Source: Candidatus Villigracilis affinis (GTDB taxonomy: Bacteria > Chloroflexota > Anaerolineae > Anaerolineales > Villigracilaceae). From it: a DNA stretch of 64,000 nt. Of the stretch, positions 50,971 to 60,784 are shown piece after piece. The stretch covers positions 1 to 64,000 of the forward strand of contig JADKEA010000013.1 of assembly GCA_016718275.1 (NCBI GenBank), read 5' to 3'. The number at the start of each line of letters is the position of its first letter. The first letter of the stretch is position 1. The position numbers and the translations under genes are program-made. Below the pieces are notes generated by a model that had not been told where the DNA came from, did not search any database, and saw only the letters and a list, made by a program, of their open reading frames with translations.

Positions 50971-51750
50971 CTACCTTCCACCTCTTTGCCGCACCGCTTC
51001 GTATGTGATGAATGCAGTTGCGATCGAAACATTCAACGAGTTGACTTTCCCCAGCATGGGGATCTTCACCCTGATATCCGCGTTCTGCATCCAGAAATCG
51101 GTGAGACCTTCATCTTCGGTGCCGACTGCCAACGCGATGGGCTGATTCAGGTCAACGGAAGTGTGCAACACCTCGGCAGAAGGCGTGGCGGCAAGCACGC
51201 GCATCTTTCTTAACCTCAGCCAGTCCAGCGTCATTTGCGAATCAGCTTCGACGGTGGGTACGGTGAAAACCGTTCCGCGGCTGGCACGGACCGTGTTCGG
51301 ATTCCACACATCCACGCGCCCGTCGCAGACGATGACCGCGTCCACGCCCGCCGCATCGGCTGTGCGCAGGATCGCGCCAAGGTTGCCAGGCTTCTCCACA
51401 GATTCAGCAACGATCACAAATGGGTTTTCGCTTAATTTCAGATCGTCCAATGTGTTTTGGGGAATAGGGAAAAGTCCCAGCCAGCCATCGGGGTTATCGC
51501 GATAGGAGATTTTCTCGAAGACGGCGCGGGTGACGGTGGTGATTTCAGTGTTGGGAATGTCAATCGAAACAGTAGCAAGCTCGGGCGCGGTCAGAAGCGT
51601 ATGCGGCTTGAGTCCAGTGCTGAGGGCCAGAGTCAACTCATCGCGGCCTTCCACAAGCATCAAACCATCCTGCCGCCGCAGACGTTTGTCTTCGCGCAGT
51701 TTGACAATGTATTTGATCTTCGGGTTTTGTAAGCTGGTGATGTCCATCAT
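50971..51750 (-). CDS. SpoU/TrmH-family RNA 2'-O-methyltransferase
   Basis: A 259-aa SPOUT enzyme. An N-terminal substrate-binding piece (LQNPKIKYIVKLREDKRLR) is followed by the knotted domain: AESVEKPGNLGAILRTADAAG (motif 1), ALAVGTEDEGL (motif 2) and IPMLGKVNSLNVSIATAFITYE (motif 3). It methylates a ribose in rRNA or tRNA; the exact site is unknown. Complete and of normal length. Confidence 0.9.
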   Translation of the reverse strand: MMDITSLQNPKIKYIVKLREDKRLRRQDGLMLVEGRDELTLALSTGLKPHTLLTAPELATVSIDIPNTEITTVTRAVFEKISYRDNPDGWLGLFPIPQNTLDDLKLSENPFVIVAESVEKPGNLGAILRTADAAGVDAVIVCDGRVDVWNPNTVRASRGTVFTVPTVEADSQMTLDWLRLRKMRVLAATPSAEVLHTSVDLNQPIALAVGTEDEGLTDFWMQNADIRVKIPMLGKVNSLNVSIATAFITYEAVRQRGGR

Positions 51751-51777
51751 GTTTTTACAGGGTGCGGCGTTGTGACC

Positions 51778-52770
51778 TTACTTCACTAAAAGCAGGCAGG
51801 CTGCATGATGTGTCTTGGTGAGGATTTCGAATTTCGGGTCGCTGACCCTGCATGCAGGCATGGCCACAGGGCAGCGCGGATGAAAACGGCAGCCCGTGGG
51901 CAGGTCGATGGGATTGGGCGTTTCGCCTTGCAAAATGATGCGTTCACGGCGCATACGCGGATTTGGCACTGGGATGACGGAAAGCAGCGCTTTTGTGTAG
52001 GGATGCTGCGGTTTTTCCAGCACTTCGAGCATGGTGCCGATCTCAACGATACGCCCAAGGTACATGACGGCGACTCGGTCGGCAAAAAAGCCAACAGAGC
52101 CAAGATCGTGTGTGATGAAAATGACCGCGATCTGCCGCGTGATGCGCAGCTCGGCCAGCAGGTTGATGATCTCGGCGCGAATGGAAACATCGAGCATTGA
52201 AACAGGCTCGTCTGCGAGCAATATCTCAGGTTCGAGCACAAGCGCAGCCGCAATGACCACGCGCTGACGCTGTCCGCCCGAGAGTTCATGCGGGAAGCGG
52301 CCCAGATATACATCGGCGGGTTTTAAGCCTGCATCTTCCATTGCCTTTTTTACGCGTTCATCGCGTTCGTTTTTGTCCGTGGCGATTCCATGCACCAGAA
52401 GCGGCTCGTTGACGATCTCTTCAATGGTCTGTGTGGGATTCAAGGATTCATACGGGTCTTGAAAAACCATCTGGATCTTGCGGCGCAGTTCCTTGCGTTC
52501 ATGATCTTTCAAATGCGTGATGTCATTCCCTTCGAAGGTGATGGTTCCTTCGGTCGGATCTTCCAGGCCCATCAACAACAAAGAGAGCGTGGATTTTCCA
52601 CAGCCGCTTTCACCCACCAGGGCCAACACTTCGCTGCGCCTGAGCGTAAAATCCACCCCATCCACCGCATGGACGTAGCGGGGGGTCTTTGTGCTGGAGA
52701 GCAAGCCGGGGCGTCCCGCGTCGAAGTATTTTTTCAATCCGCGTACTTTTAGGAATTGGTCATCGCTCAT
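51778..52770 (-). CDS. Peptide/nickel-type ABC transporter ATPase (OppF-like)
   Basis: A 330-aa ATPase: GESGCGKSTLS Walker A, FQDPYESLNP Q-loop, ELSGGQRQRV signature, ILLADEPVSMLD Walker B, and the C-terminal oligopeptide extension with CRFHPRCPVAMPAC. That last Cys-rich tail is typical of OppD/F and may hold an iron-sulfur cluster. It overlaps the fused permease-ATPase by 4 bases. Imports peptides or other small molecules with the binding protein upstream. Confidence 0.9.
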   Translation of the reverse strand: MSDDQFLKVRGLKKYFDAGRPGLLSSTKTPRYVHAVDGVDFTLRRSEVLALVGESGCGKSTLSLLLMGLEDPTEGTITFEGNDITHLKDHERKELRRKIQMVFQDPYESLNPTQTIEEIVNEPLLVHGIATDKNERDERVKKAMEDAGLKPADVYLGRFPHELSGGQRQRVVIAAALVLEPEILLADEPVSMLDVSIRAEIINLLAELRITRQIAVIFITHDLGSVGFFADRVAVMYLGRIVEIGTMLEVLEKPQHPYTKALLSVIPVPNPRMRRERIILQGETPNPIDLPTGCRFHPRCPVAMPACRVSDPKFEILTKTHHAACLLLVK

Positions 52771-54695
52771 TTTGACGCCTCAACAAGATGGCAGCTTGCG
52801 ATATGATTTTCGCTTAATTGATGCAGGGCAGGTTGCTCAGTATGACAGCGGTCAAACGCCGCAGGGCAGCGTGGAGCAAACCGACAACCCGCGGGCAGGT
52901 CATCCAAACGCGGCGGGTAGCCCGGGATGGATGAAAGTTTTTTCTTCGGCTTGGTCAGGTCAGGGAAGGCCTTGATCAATTCCTGTGTGTAAGGATGGCG
53001 CGGCTCGTTGTAGATCGTATCCACGTCAGCATATTCCGCGGTCACACCACCGTACATCACCAGAACCTTGTCGCAGATTTCTGCGACGACTCCAAGGTCG
53101 TGTGTTACAAAGATGATCGAAAGTCCGAGCTTCTTGCGCAGCGAATCCAGCAATTCCAGGATCTGCGCCTGAATCATCACATCCAGCGCGGTGGTGGGCT
53201 CATCGGCAATGATCACTTGCGGATTGCAAGCCAATGCCATCGCGATCATGGCACGCTGGCGCATGCCGCCCGAATATTGATGCGGAAAATGATCCTTATG
53301 GTCAGCCGCGATTCCCACGAGGTCGAGCAGGTCGATCACCCTTGCCTGCAGGCGCAGGTCGCGCGGGAATTCAGGCATATGTTTGATGATCGCCTCAGCG
53401 ATCTGATCGCCAACAGTACGCACAGGGTTCAACGCATTCATTGCGCCCTGAAAGACGATCGAAATTTCCTTCCAGCGGACTTTGTTCAATTCGTCATCGC
53501 TGAGCTGGGTCAGGTCTCTTCCACGGAAGTTCACACTGCCATTCACAACCTGTCCCGCTGAAGGCAACAGACGCAGCAACGCAAGCATCAGCGTTGTTTT
53601 TCCGCAGCCACTCTCCCCCACCAAGCCGATCAGTTCGCCTTCCTTCAAAGTAAAACTGACATTCTCTACAGCGCGGGCAGGCGCTTTTCCTTCGTTGACG
53701 TAATTGACCGATAAATTCTGGACTTCGAGTATTGTGCCTTTTTTCTCCACAGATGGCTTCGCCGCTTCGCTCTGGACCGCAGGCCTGCCTGGTGTCAAAT
53801 GGTGAGTATCCAGCCTTGGGTTTAAGGTCTGCTCAAGTCCCTGTCCAAGCAGGGTCAACCCGAGCACCACCCACACGATCCCAAAGCCAGGGACAACCAA
53901 TGCCCACCATGCACCAATGGACATGGCTCCGCGGCCAAAGGCGTAATTCAACATCTGTCCCCACGAAAGCGCGGTGGGGTCACCAAGACCTAAAAATGAC
54001 AGGGCGCTCTCACTGAGAATGGCACCCGAAACAACCAGTACCGCCTGCACCACAAGAATGGGCATTACCAGCGGCAGGATGTGACGCACAATGATATGTC
54101 TTTTGCCTGCGCCGATGGCACGTGCACGCAGAACAAATTTCCGTGATTTCACTGCCAGCGTCTGTGAGCGGACCACACGTGCAGTCGTTGTCCATCCGAG
54201 CAGACCGATGACGAAGATGATGTTGAGCAGTGAGGGTTTGGTCAACGCCACGATGACCACGATCAATGGCAGGTCTGGAATCACGAGCATGATATCGGTG
54301 AAACGCATGATGACATTGTCCGCGCGCCCGCCGAAAAAGCCCGCCACCAATCCAAGCGTTCCGCCGATGATGAGAGAAATGAACGCGGCAAAGAAGCCCA
54401 CGATCAGGGATATACGCGCCCCAAAGATGAAATTCGAAAATACATCCTGGCCGGCATCGTCGGTGCCAAGCCAGTGCTCGAGATTTGGCGCATTGTAGAT
54501 ATCGCCGATCTCAGCAGATGCTGAAGACGACGAGTCATGGGTAGCGATAAAGGGAGCGAAGACGGCGAGAATAAAAATTACAGAAAGCATCACAAGACCG
54601 ACCAACCCGATGCTGTTCTTTTTGAAGCTCTGCCAAAAACTCTGACGGACGCCCAATTGACTGCTTGATTCATTGTTTTTTACAACAGTTTCCAT
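52767..54695 (-). CDS. Fused OppC-type permease and OppD-type ATPase
   Basis: A 642-aa fusion. Residues 1-~300 are an OppC permease: LAVFAPFIATHD, six membrane segments, and the EAA-type loop RARAIGAGKRHIIVRHILP. From ~325 an ATPase: GESGCGKTTLM, QYSGGMRQRAM signature, VIIADEPTTALD, then the CRFAPRCPAAFDRC tail. The two are normally separate subunits. The linker (~300-325) is Pro/Lys-rich. It overlaps the second ATPase gene by 4 bases and follows the OppB permease by 6 bases. Confidence 0.9.
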   Translation of the reverse strand: METVVKNNESSSQLGVRQSFWQSFKKNSIGLVGLVMLSVIFILAVFAPFIATHDSSSSASAEIGDIYNAPNLEHWLGTDDAGQDVFSNFIFGARISLIVGFFAAFISLIIGGTLGLVAGFFGGRADNVIMRFTDIMLVIPDLPLIVVIVALTKPSLLNIIFVIGLLGWTTTARVVRSQTLAVKSRKFVLRARAIGAGKRHIIVRHILPLVMPILVVQAVLVVSGAILSESALSFLGLGDPTALSWGQMLNYAFGRGAMSIGAWWALVVPGFGIVWVVLGLTLLGQGLEQTLNPRLDTHHLTPGRPAVQSEAAKPSVEKKGTILEVQNLSVNYVNEGKAPARAVENVSFTLKEGELIGLVGESGCGKTTLMLALLRLLPSAGQVVNGSVNFRGRDLTQLSDDELNKVRWKEISIVFQGAMNALNPVRTVGDQIAEAIIKHMPEFPRDLRLQARVIDLLDLVGIAADHKDHFPHQYSGGMRQRAMIAMALACNPQVIIADEPTTALDVMIQAQILELLDSLRKKLGLSIIFVTHDLGVVAEICDKVLVMYGGVTAEYADVDTIYNEPRHPYTQELIKAFPDLTKPKKKLSSIPGYPPRLDDLPAGCRFAPRCPAAFDRCHTEQPALHQLSENHIASCHLVEASK

Positions 54696-54701
54696 TGGGC
54701 T

Positions 54702-55730
54702 CTACTCCGTCTGCACGCGCGGATCAAGATAGGTGTAAGTGAGGTCGGCAAGGAAATTGGCAAAGATGACCGCCACCGCGATCAGCAGGAAGGCTCCCTG
54801 CAAAACAGGGAAATCACGCCGATTGACCGCCTCGAAGATCGCGCTTCCAAGCCCGGGCCACGAAAAGACCGTCTCGATCTGGACCACACCTGCCACCGTA
54901 AAGCCGAGATTGATGGCAATGACCGTTACCAGCGGGAGCATCGCATTCTTCAAGGCATGGTCTTTCAGAATCTGAAAGTTGCTCAGCCCTTTGGCTTTGG
55001 CCGTCAGAATGTAATCTTCCGAGAGGACGTCCATCAGGCTCGAGCGCATGATCAAGGTGTATTCCGCCATATAAATAATCGTATACGTGAGTGTGGGCAG
55101 GAACATGTGAACGGCAAGATCGCCCCACTGCTGTAAGAGCGGCATGGAGCTCATGCCCGGGGTTGTCTTACCTGCCAGCGGAAATCCATTTTGACTGCCC
55201 CAAAAGAGCAGGATAATTCCAAGCCAGAACGTCGGCAGACTCCACGCAACCAGGCTGGAGATCACAGCGACACGGTCTATCGAGGTACGCGCCTTCCACG
55301 CGGCGACAATACCAAAGATCACCCCGATAATGATCGCCAGAATTTGCCCCGCACCGATCAGCAGCACCGTGTTCCATAGCCGTTCAGAGAGGAGTTCTCC
55401 CACAGGACGGTTGGTGTGGTAACTGAATCCCAGTTCGCCCTGCAGCAGGTTGCGGACATAAATGAAGAATTGCGTATCTAATGGGTTGACGTCACAGCTT
55501 CCAACCTTGATCGGGTTCAGCGACTCAAAGCAGTTGATAATGGGCTTATCCAACCCAAAACGGACCCGCAGGATCTCGATGGATTCCTTCTTCAAGCGCG
55601 GATCACGAACTCCCGCCCGCGCCGGGTCGCCGGGCAGAATGCGGAATAAAAAGAAATTCAGGATGATGACGAACAGAATGGTAAAAAGAGCCCAGCCTAT
55701 TTTTCTCAGTAGAATTTGATAACGGTTCAA
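54702..55730 (-). CDS. Peptide-type ABC transporter permease (OppB-like)
   Basis: A 342-aa protein with six membrane segments: LFVIILNFFLFRILPGDP at the start, and the EAA loop TAKAKGLSNFQILKDHALKNAMLP. A ~35-residue insert near residues 60-90 contains two Cys. It works with the fused permease. A hairpin separates it from the binding-protein gene upstream, which would lower permease expression relative to the binding protein. Confidence 0.9.
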   Translation of the reverse strand: MNRYQILLRKIGWALFTILFVIILNFFLFRILPGDPARAGVRDPRLKKESIEILRVRFGLDKPIINCFESLNPIKVGSCDVNPLDTQFFIYVRNLLQGELGFSYHTNRPVGELLSERLWNTVLLIGAGQILAIIIGVIFGIVAAWKARTSIDRVAVISSLVAWSLPTFWLGIILLFWGSQNGFPLAGKTTPGMSSMPLLQQWGDLAVHMFLPTLTYTIIYMAEYTLIMRSSLMDVLSEDYILTAKAKGLSNFQILKDHALKNAMLPLVTVIAINLGFTVAGVVQIETVFSWPGLGSAIFEAVNRRDFPVLQGAFLLIAVAVIFANFLADLTYTYLDPRVQTE

Positions 55731-55750
55731 GGTCGCTCCTTGAAAGCAAG

Positions 55751-55786
55751 ATACGGGGAGCGGAATATACCTTCCGCTCCCCGTAT
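55751..55786 (-). terminator. Intercistronic hairpin between binding protein and permease
   Basis: A 15-bp perfect stem ATACGGGGAGCGGAA / TTCCGCTCCCCGTAT with a 6-base loop. No T run follows on the minus strand, so partial termination or message protection is more likely than full stop. Confidence 0.65.
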
Positions 55787-55791
55787 TGAAT

Positions 55792-57420
55792 TTACTTGAC
55801 TGGCTCGATCACCACCAATGAGGTAACGTCTGAAAGCTCAACTTTGGGCTGATCGGTGATCCAGCCTGTGAAGCGGTCAGAGCGATATGCCTGAGTCTCG
55901 GCATCATAGAATGGGATGATATACACCACGTCGTCATGTACCATCTTCTGCATTTCCCAAACGATACTCTTGCGGGTCTCGAAATCCAACTCCGTCTGCT
56001 GTTGTGCGTAAAGCTCATCATATTTCGGATTGGAGTAGCCTGTTTCGCTCGAACCTGTCGGAATGCCTTCGGAAGTGTACACGTACAACAGAGCGCTCGG
56101 GTCGGGATCAGAGCCCCAGCCCCAGATCATGATGTCAAAGTCGAAAGCAGGGCAACACTGAGCGGTCAGCGCATCGGGGTCAACGGCCTGCATTTCAAGG
56201 GTGATGCCGATCTCTCCCCACATTTCGCTCAGCAATTCAGCGGTACGGGGTGAAGTGATGCTGTCGCTGGGCCAGTTCAAGCGGAAAGTGAGCGGACGTG
56301 AACCGTCAGGCATTTCACGAATCTTATCGCCATCAGTATCTTTATAGCCGGCATCGTCAAGAATCTTGTTCGCCGCGGCGACATCATATTCATAATCCTT
56401 GAGGGTATTGTTGTACCAAACGCCAAGACCATCGGGGATGAGTGTCAGGCCGGGGGTTCCGAGGCCAAGCAGGATCAGGTCGATCAATTTTTGCTTGTCG
56501 GTCGCATGCGCCATCGCGAGGCGTACATCGCGGTCGCGCAGAGCGGGATGGCCCGTACAAATCCCGCCCGCATCGGTGGGACAATTCTCGGGATCAAGCT
56601 GGTTGAAGATGATGTCGGTCACACCTGGGGAGAACGGCGCACCGATCACAACTTCCACGTTTTCTGTAGTCTTTAGGGATTCAACTGAAGTATTCGGCAT
56701 TTCAGTGATCAGATCCAATTGACCGGTCTTGATGCCCTGCACGAGCGCATCCTGGTTTTCAAAGGTCTGGAAAACCACTTCATCGATCTTTGGCGGCCTG
56801 GAGAAATGTTCCTTGTTTGCAGTGAGGCGCACAAATTCATTCTGGGCGTATTCAGCCATCTTGAACGGACCGGAACCGATCATTTCAAAGTTTTCATATT
56901 CCAGTTTGTTCACACCTTCCCAGACGTGCTTGGGCAGGATGTAAAGGAAAACCAACTGGCTTTCAATATTCGGGATCGCCTCTGTGAGGGTCAGAATCAC
57001 TTCATTGCCCTTGGCCTCAACAGCCGAGAAATAAGTCGTGTAATATCCGTTCAGGTACGGGTATTCAGGTGTATCCTTATAGAGGTTATAGGTGAAGGCA
57101 ACATCTTCAGCAGTCAGAGGCTTGCCGTCGTGCCACTTGATGCCATCCTTGATCTTGAACGTATAGACCAACCCATCGTCAGAACGCACTACGCTGTCGG
57201 CAATGCTGAGCGTGAACGAGCCATCGAGGTTGAGGTTATACATCGTGTCATAGACCAGCCCATAGATGGTATATGATTCGGTCAAAATTCCCATGCCGGG
57301 GTTGAGGTTATCGGGGCTGCCCGCCCAACCGATTCGGACGATCGATTTTTCGCCACCTCCTCCGCAAGCCGAGAGAACCAGCGCCAGGATGACCAAAATA
57401 AATAAAAATCTTCGTTTCAT
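55792..57420 (-). CDS. ABC transporter solute-binding lipoprotein (family 5)
   Basis: A 542-aa extracytoplasmic binding protein. Signal peptide with lipobox LVLSACG. The family-5 fold is clear: TFKIKDGIKWHDGKPLTAEDVAFT, SGPFKMAEY and GVWYNNTLKDYEYDVAAANKIL. Ligand is a peptide, opine, sugar or metal chelate; it cannot be told from sequence. The ATG at 57420 follows GAGGAGA. First gene of the importer operon. Confidence 0.9.
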   Translation of the reverse strand: MKRRFLFILVILALVLSACGGGGEKSIVRIGWAGSPDNLNPGMGILTESYTIYGLVYDTMYNLNLDGSFTLSIADSVVRSDDGLVYTFKIKDGIKWHDGKPLTAEDVAFTYNLYKDTPEYPYLNGYYTTYFSAVEAKGNEVILTLTEAIPNIESQLVFLYILPKHVWEGVNKLEYENFEMIGSGPFKMAEYAQNEFVRLTANKEHFSRPPKIDEVVFQTFENQDALVQGIKTGQLDLITEMPNTSVESLKTTENVEVVIGAPFSPGVTDIIFNQLDPENCPTDAGGICTGHPALRDRDVRLAMAHATDKQKLIDLILLGLGTPGLTLIPDGLGVWYNNTLKDYEYDVAAANKILDDAGYKDTDGDKIREMPDGSRPLTFRLNWPSDSITSPRTAELLSEMWGEIGITLEMQAVDPDALTAQCCPAFDFDIMIWGWGSDPDPSALLYVYTSEGIPTGSSETGYSNPKYDELYAQQQTELDFETRKSIVWEMQKMVHDDVVYIIPFYDAETQAYRSDRFTGWITDQPKVELSDVTSLVVIEPVK

Positions 57421-57615
57421 ATGCTCTCCTCTTTGGTTGTGTTTTGAATAACAAAACGCGCCAAGGCAGAAACCTGCCCTGACGCGGGTACTCAACATCT
57501 CGTAATACTAAAATAATAAAGACATTCCAAGGGGTCCAAGAGTTTATCCTGCAAAAATTGTACTGTAATTCGGGCTATTTTGCTATACTTGGCACGAAAT
57601 GGAAAGGAAATCATC

Positions 57616-59469
57616 ATGGATAACTCTGTAAAACTCACTGAAAAATACGAACGGAATGGATGGCCTTCGGTCAAGCGACCTGACTTAAATCCACCTGCTG
57701 GACTAAATCTATCGCTTCTCACTTCCCTTGAGCGGATTCGGTCTCACACGCTTTCATCTCAGGGACAGATCGCCTGCATCAAAGACGGCGAAAGCCTTTC
57801 CGATGTCTTTACGATGTCGGCAAATGGCGGCTGGCTTTCACGCATCACCACCGAACGTCCGCTTGCCCCATATTGGGATGATGAAACTCCCGAATGGTCT
57901 CCCGACGGCAACTGGCTGGCTTTTGGAATCAAGGGTCATGTCCATATCGTCCCACGTGATGGCGGACTTCCCAAAAAGATCACCGACTTCGCCGTCGCCG
58001 CCAGTGGGCCGCGTTGGATGCCTGACTCAAACGGCCTGATCGTCACCGTTGAACGAAACGACACCGATCAATTACTGCTCACCGACCGCGATGGTTCATG
58101 GCCGCGCGCTCTCACCACAGACACCCTCGGCGATCACTGGGATGCGCGTCCCTCGCCCGATGGAAAATTCATCGTCTTCAACCTGCGCCGCCTCGACGAT
58201 TTGAATCGACTCGATATCGTCCTGCTTGAAATCGCAACGGGCAAACAAACCACGTTGTACGGAAAACCGTCCACGCGCGCGATGTTGCCGAAGTGGTCAC
58301 CCGATGGCCAATGGATTTCGTTCATCTCGCAGGAAACTGGGCGCGAAGAACTGTATCTTATCAAGCCTGATGGCGAAGGTCTGCATCAACTCACCAAAGC
58401 TGGGAGAGACATCTTTCAATACGAATGGTCGCCTTCAGGAAAACAAATGCTTGTGGTGGAGAACAACGGCGGCTCGTTTGAGTTAATGATGCTTGAGACA
58501 GAATCAGGTTCAAGGTCCGCATTAAGAAGCGAGAAGGGCATTCATTCAAATCCAAATTGGGCGAAAGATGAATCCTTTATCACGTTCGAGTTCGAAGGTC
58601 CGACCCTTCCGCCCGATGTTTATCGCATGGAACTTCCAAGCAAGAAAATCACGCAGCTTACTTTTTCAAATCCGCCTGCATTACAGAGAAATAAATTCAT
58701 CGTGCCTGAAGTGGTTTCATACAAGAGCTACGATGGGTTGGAAATTCCCGCATTTTTGTATCGCCCTGAAAAATCAAATGGCGCGGCGATTCTGTATCCG
58801 CATGGCGGGCCGAAAGACCAATATGGTTTTGGGTGGGATGAACTTGCGCAGTATTATGCCGCAAAAGGCTATACCTATCTCGCGCCGAATTATCGCGGTT
58901 CTACAGGCTATGGCCAGGAATTCGAGCGCGCCAATTACAACGATTGGGGCGTCGGCGACACGCAGGATTGTTTGCATGGCGCAAAATATTTGCGCACCTT
59001 CAAAGACATCAAACCCGACCGCATCGCCATCACAGGCGGAAGTTACGGCGGCTACATGACCATCTGCTCGCTTTCGCGCGACCCCGAATATCTTTTCGCC
59101 TGCGGCATCACAAAATATGGCGATTCGAATTTGGTCAGTTCCTGGGCGCAATGTGAAAAACGTCTGCGGGTTTACACCGAAATTTTCCTCGGGCACCCAT
59201 CGGAGAATTTACAAACCTATCTCAAAGGCTCCCCCATCACCGAAGCGAAGAACGTGCAAAAACCTGTGCTTATTTTGCATGGGTTGCTCGATAGCATCGT
59301 TCCGCCCGAAGCCAGCGAAGAATGGGTCGAAGCCTTGCGCCATGAGGGGAAGACCTTCGAATACAAAACCTACGGCGACGAGCCGCATGGTTTCCTGCGC
59401 CGCGAGAACCTGCTTGATGTTTACGAGCGCATGGAGCGTTTCCTTGATTGGTATTTACTTCCTTCTTAA
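57616..59469 (+). CDS. S9 family prolyl-oligopeptidase-like peptidase
   Basis: A 617-aa enzyme. Residues ~40-360 are a TolB/WD-like beta-propeller (repeats such as EWSPDGNWLAF, KWSPDGQWISF). The alpha/beta-hydrolase domain has the triad Ser476 (GGSYGGYM), Asp559 (HGLLDSIVPP) and His591 (EPHGF). No signal peptide, so cytosolic. It could process peptides brought in by the adjacent divergent importer. The ATG at 57616 follows AAAGGAAA; a frame from 57580 is less likely. Confidence 0.9.
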   Translation: MDNSVKLTEKYERNGWPSVKRPDLNPPAGLNLSLLTSLERIRSHTLSSQGQIACIKDGESLSDVFTMSANGGWLSRITTERPLAPYWDDETPEWSPDGNWLAFGIKGHVHIVPRDGGLPKKITDFAVAASGPRWMPDSNGLIVTVERNDTDQLLLTDRDGSWPRALTTDTLGDHWDARPSPDGKFIVFNLRRLDDLNRLDIVLLEIATGKQTTLYGKPSTRAMLPKWSPDGQWISFISQETGREELYLIKPDGEGLHQLTKAGRDIFQYEWSPSGKQMLVVENNGGSFELMMLETESGSRSALRSEKGIHSNPNWAKDESFITFEFEGPTLPPDVYRMELPSKKITQLTFSNPPALQRNKFIVPEVVSYKSYDGLEIPAFLYRPEKSNGAAILYPHGGPKDQYGFGWDELAQYYAAKGYTYLAPNYRGSTGYGQEFERANYNDWGVGDTQDCLHGAKYLRTFKDIKPDRIAITGGSYGGYMTICSLSRDPEYLFACGITKYGDSNLVSSWAQCEKRLRVYTEIFLGHPSENLQTYLKGSPITEAKNVQKPVLILHGLLDSIVPPEASEEWVEALRHEGKTFEYKTYGDEPHGFLRRENLLDVYERMERFLDWYLLPS

Positions 59470-59487
59470 TAGAGAGGAAAAAATAAA

Positions 59488-60684
59488 ATGAATAACAGTT
59501 CTTTTTTGGCTACACGAAATTCTAAGTTCTTTTTATACGAGGAGATGACTTGGGATGCAGTTGCCGAACTTCCACGTGACACGCCGCTCGTCCTCCCACT
59601 CGGATCTGGATACAACCTCGACCTGCTCGCTGACCAATTAAGCAATCCGCCCCGTATCGGACTCCTGCCACCATTCCCGTTCGGCTGGCGCGGCAGTGGA
59701 CTTGAAGTGCCAGACCCGATTTTCACGCAATACATCGTCAACCTCATGGATAGTCTGCGTGATGACGGATTTACGCGGGTTTATTGCCTCGCACCACAGG
59801 GACTCGACCCGCAGTCAAGTTTCATCCTTCAACATTCTGCGTCGATTCTTCGCCAACCGCATCCATCACTGTATCAGGCACAAACTTTTCTTCCACCTGA
59901 TAGCGAGCGCGGAAAAGTAATCCTGATTCCCATCGGTCACACCGAACAGCATGGATACCACCTCCCTCTTTCCGTTGACACCATCATTATCAATTCAATC
60001 GCCCAAGGCACATCAGCCAAAGTGCCTACACGCAGTTGGGCGATGCCTGTCATGCCGTATGGAGTCAGTACACATCGGTCATCATTTGCGGCGACCCTGA
60101 ATGCTGGCGGACGCGCTTTCGAGGATTTTTGGATTGCTGTCATTGATGTTCTCGTCGCGCGCGGATTTGACCGCTTCTACTTAATGAGCGGGCACGGCGG
60201 CAACACTTCGTTTTTGGTCAATATCGTGAAATATGCTGGCGAACGTCACCGCCGCATTTTCTGCGCCACCGCATTTTTGCATACCTCAGGCCGCATCGGC
60301 GCGGAGGCATTGGAAAAATATCGCACATCGAAAATCGGCGGCATGGGACACGCTGGTGAACTCGAAACATCGTATATGCTTCACTTGCGCCCCGACCTCT
60401 GTCAAATGGAGCGTGTCGTGGATGAAACAGATTTCGTCGCCACGCCCGATTACTACATGGATTGGATCGAAGGCGGGTCTTTGGTTGCCAATCCGCCCTG
60501 GGATGACGACACCAAAACAGGCGCGTACGGCGCGGGCAGTCACGCCACCGCAGAAAAAGGCCGCCTATGGCTGGAAGCCGCCATTGATGAGAAGGCAGAT
60601 CATGTGGAGCAAATCCATGAACAGCACGAACGGCGCGAACAGAGAAGGGATGCAGGATATGGTTTATGGGGCAAATTTAAGTAA
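59488..60684 (+). CDS. Creatininase-family amidohydrolase with degenerate N-terminal copy
   Basis: A 398-aa protein. Residues ~140-370 are a full creatininase domain: IPIGHTEQHGYHLPLSVDT (Glu, His and Asp metal ligands), MSGHGGNTSFL (His) and GHAGELETS (Glu). The first ~135 residues repeat the family's opening (TWDAVAELPRDTPLVLPLGS) and later strands (LRDDGFTRVYCLAPQG) but lack the metal residues. Family members open cyclic amides, for example creatinine. It follows the S9 peptidase by 18 bases, so a role in peptide or amide breakdown is plausible. Confidence 0.8.
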   Translation: MNNSSFLATRNSKFFLYEEMTWDAVAELPRDTPLVLPLGSGYNLDLLADQLSNPPRIGLLPPFPFGWRGSGLEVPDPIFTQYIVNLMDSLRDDGFTRVYCLAPQGLDPQSSFILQHSASILRQPHPSLYQAQTFLPPDSERGKVILIPIGHTEQHGYHLPLSVDTIIINSIAQGTSAKVPTRSWAMPVMPYGVSTHRSSFAATLNAGGRAFEDFWIAVIDVLVARGFDRFYLMSGHGGNTSFLVNIVKYAGERHRRIFCATAFLHTSGRIGAEALEKYRTSKIGGMGHAGELETSYMLHLRPDLCQMERVVDETDFVATPDYYMDWIEGGSLVANPPWDDDTKTGAYGAGSHATAEKGRLWLEAAIDEKADHVEQIHEQHERREQRRDAGYGLWGKFK

Positions 60685-60743
60685 ATGGCTTCCGCACCTT
60701 TTCTTCCATCCCGCCCTCCATATCTTCACTATAACTATTGGCG

Positions 60744-60749
60744 TATAAT
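60744..60749 (+). promoter_or_regulatory. -10 box ahead of the cyclase gene
   Basis: TATAAT, 36 bases before the ATG at 60785. No purine-rich ribosome-binding site is visible in between. Confidence 0.4.
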
Positions 60750-60784
60750 CGCACCATTAAACTCCACTTAACCAAAACCAATTC

